NCBI GenBank assembly: GCA_028564925.1
Contig: CM053029.1
Span: 430,495,297 to 430,559,296 of the forward strand
DNA: 64,000 bases
Reading direction: 5' to 3'
Source: Lithobates sylvaticus
Taxonomy: Eukaryota > Chordata > Amphibia > Anura > Ranidae
In this document: positions 33,802 through 44,914 of the stretch, one piece after another
Numbering within the stretch: position 1 is the first letter of the stretch
How the letters are laid out: each line of letters opens with the position of its first letter
Made by a program: the position numbers and the translations under genes
Notes under the pieces: generated by a model
The model's database searches: none
What the model was told of the DNA's origin: nothing
What the model saw: only the letters and a program-made list of their open reading frames with translations

Positions 33802-34065
33802 TAATTGGCTACAGGCGTCCTGCCTGTAGCCAATTATGGCTCTTCGAGTTTCCGGGGCTGTGATTGGCCAAGCATGCGGGGTCACAGTGCATGCTTGGCC
33901 AATCATCAGCCAGCAATGCACTGCGTCGGCCGCGCCGGCCGCAATGCATTGCGGGGCCGCTCGCATCACACGAACGTGATGCGAGCGGCCAAAATAGTTC
34001 TGGGCTCGCCGAGCGAGCGAACGCCCGGTGCTCGATGCGAACGTGGGTTCGCATCGAGCACCGGG
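33802..34065. repeat. Cluster of five hairpins at the hAT-1 5' end
   Basis: Successive inverted repeats: 33802-33816/33822-33836 (15 bp arms), 33861-33877/33889-33905 (17 bp), 33913-33924/33941-33952 (12 bp, imperfect), 33955-33969/33976-33990 (15 bp) and 34024-34042/34047-34065 (19 bp). Four are perfect. Two carry CCAAT-type words (GATTGGCCAAGC). The last ends 10 bp from the transposon terminus. Confidence 0.92.
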
Positions 34066-34075
34066 CCCATCCTTA

Positions 34076-34083
34076 GTCATCAG
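34076..34083. repeat. hAT-1 target-site duplication, right
   Basis: GTCATCAG, identical to 24661-24668. Confidence 0.93.
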
Positions 34084-35220
34084 CACATCCAAACAGATTC
34101 ATCCATCAGCAGAGTACCAGAAACTCATTCTTCAGAGCTTTCCCTGAAGACAGGAAAGACCTGGGAAATTTCACGTGACCTCTGAATAGCAGTGATTAAA
34201 TATACTCCGATTATTTTTTAGATTAAATATAATAGAGTGGCATGATCTGTATACATAAATAGAAGGGATAATGGCAATTTAAAGTATACATATACATGTT
34301 TAGTATCACTTTAATAATATGAAATCTCTAGATCCAAAACCCTTTGTAAAAATGAATAAATTCCCATGACTTAACAGAACTTAAAATGTTAATGATATAT
34401 TTTATACACACAAGTTAATCATTTCTACTCTTATTTGATCAAACTTAAAGAAAATGTTGCTCACGAGTTTTAGCCCACTATAGGATCATTAACTCATCCA
34501 AGATACTACAACTAGACAAAAAGAAAAAAATGCAATATGACTATGGAAGATTTGTATGTTCCCCAGACAACACAAGTTTTACCCACTGAAAGCCTACATG
34601 ATGAAATATAGCGAGTTAAATTTACGTCCTGCATCTGACACCCAGTAGGCTGGCATTCGTTCTGTATGACAGCTAGCTTCTCCTTTCATATCTATCTGAT
34701 AAATAAACTATGACAGAGATTCTTGTCTTGGAAACTATTTCCACTAAAGATTTATAATACAACTTTATAAATAGGATGGGAACCATATAGAAGACGTAAA
34801 TCATAAGACCAGATTCAGTGCCCAGTCACACACAAAAAATGTGCATACTGCACTATCATAAAACAGCCCTAAAACAACTGGATTGAAACATAAAAAAATG
34901 AGTATCCTATGTTACAAATAAGATTTTCTATAATGTATTTAATTAAATAATGTACCATATTCATTTTGTCCCAGATGTTTAAAGCAAACAATGACTGTAA
35001 TAATGTACCATATTCATTTTGTCCCAGATGTTTAAAGCAAATAATAACTGTAGATTAATTCACCACAGCCATTATTTAATTTTTTTTGCACCTGTCCTGT
35101 GTGTGGCCTGAGTTCTGTTAACCAGTCTGAGAACAGAGCTGAGAAGTTAATGTGAAAATCTAAACTTTCACACAAAAACACATAATAATAATTTAACAAA
35201 TGGAAGATTCACAGAACTTC
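34084..35220. other. AT-rich spacer, no gene seen
   Basis: No coding features. A 42 bp tandem duplication is visible at about 34950-35045 (both copies contain AATGTACCATATTCATTTTG). Confidence 0.45.
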
Positions 35221-35223
35221 TAA

Positions 35224-35409
35224 GGCTGGCCATGCATTATACAATGCATTTCTTGTTAAATTTTCTTTAGATTTACCTTCAACTATGTAGTGCAAGGGCC
35301 TGTCTGATTGCATACAAGTTGAAAGTGTTTAGGTTTAACCTCATATTATATGGTTTTGGTAAATCTAAAGGAAAATTGTACAAGGTAATTGTATAATGTA
35401 TGGCCAGCC
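35224..35409. mobile_element. MITE, 186 bp, TAA duplication, long inverted arms
   Basis: Starts GGCTGGCCATGCATTATACA and ends with a near reverse complement (TGTATAATGTATGGCCAGCC), flanked by TAA at 35221-35223 and 35410-35412. The arms also match further in (TTAGATTTACC and GGTAAATCTAA). Confidence 0.85.
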
Positions 35410-35491
35410 TAAAACTTTTATCCAATAAAATGGTTTGTTTGATGGTTAACAAAAAAGGTGAAAGGTTTGGGTGATAAAGCAAGAGCGACTT

Positions 35492-35965
35492 CATGAACTT
35501 AAAGAGGGACTGTACCTGGAAAACATTTTTTTAAAAGCCAGCAGCTACAAATACTGCAGCTGCTGACTTTTAATAAATGGACACTTACCTGTTCCAGGTT
35601 CCAGCGATGTCGGCAGCAGAGGCCGATCAATCGATCGGCTCTCTGCTGCTGCCGGCGCCATTCTCGGTGAGGGAATCAGGAAGTGAGGCGTTGCGGCTTC
35701 ACTTCCCGGTTCCCTACTGCGCTTGCACGAGTCGCACAGCGCAAACAGAAACGTACGCGCTGTCTGCTGGGACCCATGTGTGTCCCAGCAGACAGCGCGC
35801 CGGGACAGGAAGTGGCGTAAACTCCCGTGGGAGTTTATGCCTGGAAGTGGGTGTAAATACCTGTCTTAGACAGGTATCTGCACCCCCTCCCCCCTGAAAG
35901 GTGCCAAGAGTGACACCGGAGGGTTCCAATGAGCAGAAGTTCCACTTTAGGGTGGAATCCCACTT
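35492..35965. repeat. GC-rich repeat with CCACTTTAA end
   Basis: From TTAAAGAGGGACTGTACC to GTGGAATCCCACTTTAA. Contains inverted pairs such as GCGCTGTCTGCTGGGAC/GTCCCAGCAGACAGCGC (about 35758-35800) and AATACCTGTC/GACAGGTATC. Probably a MITE abutted by the following LINE; family not recognised. Confidence 0.55.
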
Positions 35966-36355
35966 TAATATGTACAGTCCGAAGGAGGGAAAGGGGAGAC
36001 ATGATTGAAATCTAGAAATATATCAAGGGGGTGAATGAGGCTCAGGAAGGCAGTTTTTTTAATATGAAACCAAAATGAAGAACACGAGGACATGATCTCA
36101 AACTAACTGGAGAGAAGTTTAAAACTAATCTTAGAAAGTATTATTTAACTGAAAGGGTAGTTGACGCTTGTAAAAAACTACCAGCAAAGGTAGTGAGACA
36201 GTCAACAGTAAATGGCTTCAAACATGCTTGGGATAAACATAGATCTATACTAGTCAGACAACAACAAACAATAAAAAAAAAAAAAAATGGGCAGACTCGA
36301 TGGACTACTCTGTCTTTTTTTGCAGTCACTTTTCTATGTTTCTATGTTTGGAGCT
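35966..36355 (+). pseudogene. CR1/L2-like LINE 3' end
   Basis: Plus-strand reading with a few lesions gives GDMIEI, KYIKGVNEAQEGSFFNMKP, then TRGHDLKLTGEKF, YYLTERVVDACKKLPAKVV and STVNGFKHAWDKH, the C-terminal tail seen after the reverse transcriptase of CR1/L2-type LINEs. It ends in an A run and a short TTTCTATG repeat typical of LINE 3' ends with microsatellite tails. Severely 5'-truncated. Confidence 0.75.
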
Positions 36356-36849
36356 CCACTTTAAGTTCTATCACAACTTAATCAACCTGATTAACTCTGA
36401 CAAATTCCAATGCATCTGTGTCAGTAGCCACCTTCACTTTCCTACATCGTCATGCCTCCTGGCCAGACACATGTGCTCAGCTAAAGCTTGCTTTATATGC
36501 TTCTGTTTAAATCTATAATGCATTGTGCAAAGGTACATACGTTGATTATGTTGTATTTTTTCTGTTCCCCACTTTTCATTCACCCTGTATTTTTAATAAA
36601 TTCTGCACACTTTCACACATATTCTTGCATACACAAGAACAGGATGGTTCAGCTTCATGTCACACTACACAATTACCTTTGATGGTCTCCATCAACCAGC
36701 ATACATACTCCAGTTCTCCTGCTTGGATCTAGCAACACTCAGCAGTGAAACAGAAGCAAGGGAGCCTTTCATTTCAAATAAGTAACTACCAACATCAATT
36801 GCATGTTTAGCTGAGTTCTGATGTAAGTAACAGTTCATCCTTTTCTACC
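36356..36849. other. Spacer, no gene seen
   Basis: AT-rich; short frames only and no motif recognised. Confidence 0.4.
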
Positions 36850-37455
36850 ATCATAAGGGGCACTGGCCACCAACCAAAAGAGGCGATTTACCACTAACCG
36901 CTAAAGTAAGGAGGCACTTCACCTCTGCTCACCAATATAGGGGGCACTTCATCACTGGCCACAAAAAAGAAGGCTCTTCATCACTATCCACCAGTCTAAG
37001 AAGGCACTTAACTACTTTCAACCAATAAAAGGATCCTATACGAAAAACAACAAAAGTGGGCAATTCATCACTGACCACTAACACAAAAGAACATGTCAGA
37101 AACAACCACCAATGTAGGGGCACTTCGCAACTGACCACCAATGAAAGGGGACCCTCACTACATATCACAAAATTAGAAATGCACTTCACCACTAGCCTCC
37201 AAGGTACTGGAACATAGCCAATATATAGGGCACTTCACCACTTATTACCAATGCAAAGGGACTGCTTACCACAGACTACTACAAGAGGGCACTACACCAG
37301 CATCTACCTATGAAAGAGGGCATTTCACCACAGAATACCAATAAAAGGGGGCAATTGACTATTCATTAACATAAGGTGGCACTTTACCACTAATACCTAA
37401 GGTAAGGGGACCATTCTTTAGTTATCACCTATGTAATGAGGCACTTTTCAACTAC
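36850..37455. repeat. Degenerate 30 bp minisatellite
   Basis: About 20 diverged copies of a unit near GGGGCACTTCACCACTGACC plus ACCAATGTAA. The core CACTTC recurs at close to 30 bp steps (36915, 36945, 36974, 37005). It ends next to the target duplication of the hAT foldback at 37462. Confidence 0.75.
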
Positions 37456-37469
37456 ACGACACTGACTAT

Positions 37470-39465
37470 TAGGGGTGGGTGAACAATTCGGCCCTAGCAT
37501 AAGTTCGGGCCGAACTTTGGTTGTTTGGATGTTCTGCAGAACACCGAACAATATGCGATGTTCGGGTCAAATCCGAAAGCCGCCGGAACAACATTAAAGT
37601 CTATGGGACATTAACATGAATAATCAAAAGTGTTAATTTTAAAGGCTTATATGCAAGTTATTGTCATAAAAAGTGTATGGGGACCCGGGGCCTGCCACAG
37701 GAGACATGTATCAATGCAAAAAAAAGTTTTAAAAACATCCGTTTTTGTGAAACAATAAAAGTGAAATATTCCTTTAAATTTCGTACCTGGGGTGTGTCTA
37801 TAGTATGCCTGAAAAGTGGCGCAGTGTTCCCGTGTTTAGAACAGTCCCTGCACAAAATGACATTTCTAAAGGAAAAAAAGTTAATTAAAAGTATTCGCAG
37901 CTATATTGAATTGTCAGTCCCAGCAATACAGATAAAAGAAGTCATTAAAAAAAACGGCATGGGATCCCCCAGTCCATTATCAGGCCCTTTGGGTCTGGTA
38001 TAAATATTAAGGGGAACCCCGAACCAAAATGAAAAAAAAAATTGCGTGGGGGGTCCCCCCCAAATTCCATACCAGGCCCTTCAGGTCTGGTATGGATTTT
38101 AAGGGGAACCTGTGCCAAAATAAAAAAAATGGTGTGGGGTCCCCCCAAAAATTCATACCAGACCCTTATCCGAGCATGCAACCTGGCAGGCTGCAGGAAA
38201 AGAGGGGGGACAAAAGAGCGCCCCCCTCCTGAACCGTACCAGGCCACATGCCCTCAACATGGGGTGGGTGCTTCGGTGTAGCCCCCAAAGCACCTTGTCC
38301 CCATGTTGATCCCCACAACCCTTGTCCGGTGGTTATGGGGGTCTGCAGGCGGGGGGCTTATCAGAATGTGGAAGCCCCCTTTAACAAGGGGACCCCCAGA
38401 TCCCGGTTTCCCGCCCTGTGTGAAATGGTAACGGGGTACAAATGTACCCATACCACTTCACAAAAAAAGTGTCAAAATGGTAAAAAAGACAAGACACAGC
38501 TTGGGACAAGTCCTTTATTAAAAAATAAAAAAATAAAAAAGTCCCACGAAGTCCATTCATTTTCTCTCGCTCCGCCGATGGACTGAAAAAGAAAAGAAAA
38601 AAAAAAAAGCCGCGACCGACCCACCTCCATGGGAGGCACCCGCCTTATGACGTGTCTTTGCGTAACCATCAAGCTACCCCAAAGCACCCTCCCAATGTTG
38701 AGGGCATGTGACCTGGTACGGTTCAGGAGGGGGGCGCTCTTTCGTCCCCCCTCTTTTCCTGCGGCCTGCCAGGTTACGTGCTCGGATAAGGGTCTGGTAT
38801 GGATTTTTGGGGGGACCCTCACGCCATTTTCTTTTTTGGTGCAGGGTTTCCCTTAAAATCCATACCTGACCTGAAGGGTCTGGTGTGTATTTTGAGGGGA
38901 ACTCCCACACCATTTTTTTTTTTATTTTGGTTAGGGGTTCCCCTTAATATTCATAACAGACCCAAAGGGCCTGGTAATGGACTGGGGGGATCCCAATGCC
39001 GCTTTTTTCAATTACTTATTTTATCTGTATTGCCGGGACCGACAATTCATAATAGCCGCGAGTACTTTTAAACTACTTTTCTTTTCCTTTAGAAATGTCA
39101 TTTTGAGCAGGGACTGTTCTAAACATGGGAAAATGTGCCACATTACAGGCATACTATAGACACCCCCAGGTATGAAATTTAAAGGAATATTTCACTTTTA
39201 TTGTTTCACTTTAAGCATTATTAAAATCACTGCTCCCGAAAAAACTTTTTTTTGTGTTGATACATGTCCCCTGGGGCAGGACCCGGGTCCCCAAACACTT
39301 TTTATGACAATAATTTGCATATAAGCTTTTAAAATTAGCACTTTTGATTATTCATGTTGCGTGTCCCATAGACTTTAACGGTGTTCGTGTGTTCTGCCAA
39401 ATGTTTTGCCTGCTCGGTATGTTCTGATGCGAACCAAACCGGAGGGGGTGTTCAGCCCATCCCTA
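37470..39465. mobile_element. hAT foldback element, 2.0 kb, 8 bp duplication
   Basis: Ends TAGGGGTGGGTGAAC and reverse complement TAGGGATGGGCTGAAC, flanked by CTGACTAT at 37462-37469 and 39466-39473. The two halves are long inverted repeats of each other (for example GGCATGGGATCCCCCAGTCC near 37960 and GGACTGGGGGGATCCCAATG near 38980), leaving a centre of about 38280-38680. The outer 400 bp resembles the 3' end of hAT-1 (GGGGACCCGGG, CAAAATGACATTT, CGTGTTTAGAAC). No transposase remains, so it depends on one supplied elsewhere. Confidence 0.9.
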
Positions 39466-39473
39466 CTGACTAT

Positions 39474-40906
39474 ACTGTATAGTGCATTGCATACACTCAT
39501 TTATATTAATGACTGCAGCACTCTGTAAGTTGTCCTGTACTTTGCATATTCTTGACTACTGCATTATGTAAGCTGTGCTGTACATTACATACTCCTGACT
39601 GAAGTTTCCATTCTCCCATCAGTTGCTGGTTGCTAAGTTGTCCTCAACTTCTTAGATAAAGCTTTCCTTTAAGAAAGGTTTAGATGATGTGTTTGCACTA
39701 TGTTTATAATTTGAGTCCGTAAAAACATATGTAAGTCTCATTTTGAAAAAATAAATGTCTGTAAGTCTCTTGCTCGAGTCAAAGCAATTAAAGCATTTTG
39801 TGGGTATAACCACTGTAGCATGTGCAGCTCAATGTGGCCAAATGTATAGTTCATTCTGGTGTACTTTATACATCCCTGTTGCTCTCTCTTCAGTGTGCCT
39901 AAGGGTATCCTTTCACAGAAGCATCACCCCTGAATTGCATAAAGGTCACGGTATTATATCTAATGAGAGCAGAACAATTCATTTCCTTTTTTTAATGCCT
40001 CTCCTAACTTCCAGAATGACGGCATAAACAGATCTTTAAAAATGACAATCATAATTTCTCAGCCAAACAATAACGACAATAGATCTCTTGAAACAAGAAC
40101 CACCTGCACCCACAGTTTGGAAAGACAAATTAAAATATAAGGTCAAGAACAAAGTAAAGAAGAAAAAAAAAAAGCTTTCCTGTTTCTTTGTAGATGTAAA
40201 CCAAAGTGCGTTTGATGGAGATACAGCATAATGATTGATATTCAATTTGGTTTGTGTTTGATGTTGTTCATGTCCGCTTTACTTTGAAAGCTCAAACAAA
40301 TGGAGGTGAAAGAGGGTACTGAAAGGGGCACAGTTTTCTGAATAATGGTTTGCGAATCGCAATACTTTAAGAAGCAATCACAAAAGGATGTTTACAGTAA
40401 ATCATTTTTTACATACTTGTTTTTAATTAACAAGATTTAAACAAGAAATGTCCTCATCTTATATGAAATATATGCATTCATTACTTAAAAATTTTCAACC
40501 CTTTTCTAAGTAAATCTTTGACAGATGCCATGAGATATATTGTTGAATGAATAATATATTTGTCCTTCTTCCTAGAAGCATATATTCACCATATATTCCA
40601 TTCAGGTGCCAGAAGAGAGAATATCTGTTACTTCCAGATAGGATTCTGAACAGTATATGTGACAGCTCTCATGACCGATGATTGTCCCACTGCTGTCACT
40701 CAGGGGTGGATAGAGTCAGAGTTATCCCTGTGAATGTTCCAACTAGATCAGCTCAAAGCTTACAAAGAACTGTCTTTCTTTGCTTCCAATAGCTGAACAG
40801 ATGGGGAATGAAGGGGGGAAAGGCAAAGGAATTATACCTAGCTGAGGAGTGGGGCATTAATGTGAACTTCTTGCTTTACCTTACTTGGGCAAAGCACAGG
40901 CTTACT
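39474..40906. other. AT-rich spacer, no gene seen
   Basis: No supported gene, RNA or terminal-repeat element. Confidence 0.45.
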
Positions 40907-40910
40907 TTAA

Positions 40911-41738
40911 CCGCTTCAGCCCTGGAAGATTTTACCCGCTTCCTGACGAGAGCACTTTTTGCAATTCGGCACTGCGTCGCTTTAACTGACAATTGCATGG
41001 TCGTGCAATGTTGCACCCAAACAAAATTGACGTCCTTTTTTTCCCCACAAATAGAGCTTTCTTTTGGTGGTATTTGATCACATCTGCGGTTTTCTTTTTT
41101 TGCACAATAAAAAAACATTTTTTTTCCTCAGTTTAGGCCGATATGTATTCTTCTACATATTTTTGGTAAAAAAATCGCAATAAGCGTATATTGATTGGTT
41201 TGTGCAAAAGTTATAGCATCTACAAAATAGGGGATATTTTTATGGCATTTTTATTTTTATTTTATTTGTAATGGGGTCGATCTGCGATTTTTATCCGGAC
41301 TGTGACCTTATGGCTGACACATCAGACACTTTTGAAACTTTTTTTGGGACCATTGTCATTTATACAGCGATCACTGCTATAAAAATGCACTGATTACTGT
41401 GTAAATGACACTGGCAGTGAAGGGGTTAAACACTAAGGGGGTGATGAAGGGGTTAAGCGTGTCCTAGGGAGTGATTCTAACTGTGGGGCGATGGGCTTCA
41501 AGTCACATGACAGCGATCACCGCTCCCGATGACAGTGAGCGGTGATCTCTGTCATGACACATGAGTTGACGTTCCTTCTGCGGCTACGGGACATGATCGC
41601 CGGTCCCGCGGGCACGGTCACGCTGTACGCTGCGCACGCCTGCTATCCCCGACTCTTAAAGGGGACATACATGTACGCCCATTTGCCCACCGCTGACATT
41701 GTGATGATGTATATCGGTGTGCAGCGGTCAGCAAGTGG
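40911..41738. mobile_element. TTAA-flanked non-coding element, 828 bp
   Basis: Begins CCGCTTCAGCCCTGG after TTAA (40907-40910) and ends GTCAGCAAGTGG before TTAA (41739-41742). Inside are CGATCACCGCTC/GAGCGGTGATC inverted words near 41515-41545. TTAA duplications are typical of piggyBac-type elements, but the terminal repeats are too short to assign the family firmly. Similar ends (AAGTGGTTAA, AACCGCTTCA) occur at 48890-49050. Confidence 0.6.
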
Positions 41739-42089
41739 TTAAGAATAGCAGCACAGTAACAGGACAGTGCTAAACTCCCAGGACTCTAATTAAATTGTTA
41801 CTATAAAGATTTCCATTGAAGATTTATTCAGACTGAATTTTTTCCAACTTTGTAGTCAATTCTACACAATTGCCTCCTCAAACTGTGATGCATATGTTTT
41901 AAAAACAACATTTTCAGTTCTGAAATGTCACAAGCATGATGACATAAAAAATAAAGTTTATAATTTTTCAGCTTGTACAGACTGATCCTGTATCACTGGA
42001 GGGGTTAACCAGATTTGCCTATCTAAAAATAGAAATGCCTCACTGCTCAATTATTATATGTTTGAAGCCAATTCAAGATTGTAACTTCA

Positions 42090-42420
42090 AGCAAAAAAAA
42101 AAAAAAATACATTTTTTTGGATAGTACAGGGAAGGGTTAACACCCCTGTAATGTTTGTTTTGCTGTCTCTGCCCCTGTTTAGATGATTTCACTTCACTTT
42201 CTGTCCCTGTGACAATTGGATTTTGTTGGGTTGTCGTGGGAGCAAGAATTTGTGATACATCTTCAGGGGAGACACCCTTTTTCCCATGATGACTCTTACA
42301 GGATAGAATTTCCCTTTGTGGGGGTGGATTTGTTCTCACTTCCTGTTTCTCCCTCCGTTCATAAATACGAGTCATTCATAACTCAAATATTCATAACTCA
42401 GGGACTGCCTGTATTTTTAT
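42090..42420. repeat. Free copy of the module found in hAT-1
   Basis: Shares ordered blocks with 25140-25545 (AACACCCCTGTAATGTTTG, ACAGGATAGAATTTCCCT, TCTCACTTCCTGTTTCTC). No clear terminal repeats were found, so limits are approximate. Confidence 0.6.
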
Positions 42421-42694
42421 GATTATTATTAATACTACTAATTTAGTATAACTAATTTTATATTCTTAGTGTGGCACATGATTATCTTCAATATTTGACC
42501 AGTTTCCATAGATTAGGGTCTACTAGTGTAGACAGAGGGAGCAGAGGGTTACAAAATGTATACCACATAGGATAACTGACTAATTCTATGGTAAACATGT
42601 CCCTGTATACTTTGAAAGCATTGTTGGGCTAATATCTCTTTTGAATAGCTGCTTCTAGCATTTAAATGCATTTTTTAAAGAATTTTAAGACTAA

Positions 42695-43017
42695 TGCCCC
42701 GTATACACGAGCGGAATTTCCGTCGGAAAAATCTTGGATGTTTTTTCCAACGGAATTCTGCTCAAGCTTCTCTGAACTTTAACGGTCAAGAACGCGGTTA
42801 CGTACAATACCACAACGAGCCGAGAAAATGAAGTTCAATGCTTCCGAGCATGTGTCGAATTGTTTCCAAGCATGCGTAGGAATTTTACATGACGGAATTG
42901 CCACAGACGATCGGAATTTCCGATCGTAACTTTTTCCGTCTGAAAAATAGAGAACCTGCTCTCAATCTTCCGCTGTTCACACTTGCTGGCGGAATTTCCG
43001 ATCATGTGAACGGGGCA
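42695..43017. mobile_element. Harbinger-type MITE, 323 bp, TAA duplication
   Basis: TGCCCCGTATACACGAGCGG at the left and TGTGAACGGGGCA at the right, TAA on both sides (42692-42694 and 43018-43020). The interior carries many CGGAATTTCCG words. Confidence 0.82.
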
Positions 43018-43342
43018 TAAGACAGCAAGTCCCACTCTGGAAACGCAAACGCTCAATGTATATGACCACAGCTGGCTCCACTTTTCTCCACTTTTAAGAG
43101 AGGAGTTTTGGTTCCTTGTTACAATACATGCAATCTTCAGAGATTTGCAGGTTACAATGGAATCACCACAAACAAATACAACTTCATTGGCCACATTTTG
43201 ACAACTAAGTCAAATCAGATATCCTGCTCTTGCTTAGAAACAAGTATATACATGGCTCACAAATTTTGCAACAGTTAAAGCTGCATTTATAGAGGATCCA
43301 TTCATTGATTGGTGTAGGTAATCAGTTAACTCAGAATAAATA

Positions 43343-43685
43343 ACAAACAAGAAAATTGACAGCGCTGTCTGGATGTGCGTGGTTGACATGGAATCCTCAG
43401 AATATATAACATCAAGCCGATGGTGAGAGCTAAAATAGGTGATTTATTGTTCACAAAAAAAAGTTTAACAGGTAATACGATACCAAGCCGGTATGGACTG
43501 ATATCCGTTGGGTCCACATCTGTCCATACAGGCTTGGTATCGTATTACCTGTTACGGTTATAAAAACTATTTTGTGAACAATAAACCACCTATTTTAGCC
43601 TTCACCATCGGCTTGCTGCTATATATTCTGAGGATTCCATGTCAACCATGCACATCCAGACAGCACTGTCAATTTTCTTGTTTGT
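43343..43685. repeat. 343 bp foldback element
   Basis: Arms of about 160 bp: ACAAACAAGAAAATTGACAG at the left edge and its reverse complement at the right edge, GGTAATACGATACCAAGCC and GGCTTGGTATCGTATTACC near the centre, about 90 percent matching. The target duplication is unclear. Confidence 0.8.
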
Positions 43686-43689
43686 AATT

Positions 43690-44655
43690 CTAGTCACCAT
43701 GTGTACTATTTCTGATGGCTGCATCTGATTGGCCCTTGGGCAGTGGAAAGATGAATTCCACATAGGACATAGCACTTGGGACACTTTGTTGTTTCTGTTA
43801 GATAAAATGACTGTGAGAATCAACTTCTTAAAAAATATGTCAACCCAAAATTTCATATTCCTGATCTGTGCCTGCTGCACCACATACTTTTATTAAAACA
43901 TATCCTATTCTCTTTGTATTGCTTCCTTTGTGTGAAATCCCTGGTGTTCTTGCCAGTTCCTCTGCTTTCATATTAAAAACTGACCACATTAGGCATGAGA
44001 GCACATCATGGTCAGTTCTCTAGCCATGCTGGGAGCTCAACCTACTCTCCTCCAATAATCAGACTTGTCCTGACACGCACTCCTGCACAGCAATTCCACT
44101 GAAAAGTTCATTGTACTGCTGTTTCTTCTCCATCTTTCTAAGATCCTCATGCAGTTGAGAACAGAGGGTATGTGATCACTTCCACAAAAAGTGAGGAAAA
44201 AAAGGTATTTATAATGATTTTTATATATACTATATAAACAAATGTTTTAACTTTCATTTCTATTTTACACTGAATGGATTGTTTTACAAGGTGAGGGTTT
44301 ACATATATTTTAATGTACCCAGGGTGGAATCTCTTGTAGTTCAATAATAAATTGGTTGCAGTGGGTTTCCAGTGGGTTGTCCTCTTGCAATAACATGGTC
44401 ATTTTCTATTAACAAATCTAACAAAAAAAAAACTATTTTCTCTAAAAGCTGCTGTGAGCTACATGTCCAAATATAAAACTATATATAATAATGGATTCCA
44501 TCTCCAATACAATGTATATTAAATTGTGATTGTATTATGTATTCATTTTTCTGATTTATATGTATAGATGCTTGCAGAAGCACTGAGAGAACGTGATCCC
44601 TTTCCACACTGGTGCTGCTACTTCTTATGTTTTGATATTTCCAATTTTAACATGT
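43690..44655. other. AT-rich spacer, no gene seen
   Basis: No supported features. Confidence 0.4.
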
Positions 44656-44914
44656 TTCATTTCATACTGGTACGACATGTGCTTCCGACTTTGAGAACAC
44701 GTTGCATCACAAGTCGCACCCCATTAAGTGCAATTGAACCGTTCTAATAGGAGCGACTTGAGTCTCTCCGACTTAGAATAAGGTTCCTGCCCTACTTTTG
44801 GTCCGACTTGCATACAACTCTCATTGACTTCTGTTAAAGAAGTTGTATGCAAGTCGTGCCGAAGTTGCGTTGGGATGCCGACTTTGAAGACGTGGCAGTG
44901 TGAACTGGGCCTTA
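44656..44914. repeat. Short non-autonomous repeat with internal hairpin
   Basis: Ends GTGTGAACTGGGCCTTA, an end I recall from frog MITEs. Contains a hairpin, GACTTGCATACAACT/AGTTGTATGCAAGTC at about 44806-44856. The left end was not resolved. Confidence 0.45.

Larger units (their letters stand above)
24669..34075 (-). mobile_element. hAT-1: complete 9.4 kb Ac-like hAT transposon
   Basis: Terminal repeats TAGGGATGAGC (24669) and the reverse complement of TAAGGATGGGC (ending 34075), 9 of 11 matching and close to the Ac-type TAGGGATGAAA. Flanked by a perfect 8 bp duplication. Reading on the minus strand from 34075: five hairpins, TATA box, a 3.9 kb minisatellite, the transposase frame (29703-26476), six 147 bp repeats, then about 850 bp to the 3' end. 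At 9.4 kb it is long for an animal hAT, mostly because of the minisatellite. The transposase has two frame breaks, so this copy is probably inactive, but clean ends imply a recent insertion. Confidence 0.93.

Noticed and set aside
38029-38913. Several overlapping open frames of 65-116 codons
   Set aside because: GC-rich palindromic centre of a foldback element; frames on both strands mirror each other and contain no domain.
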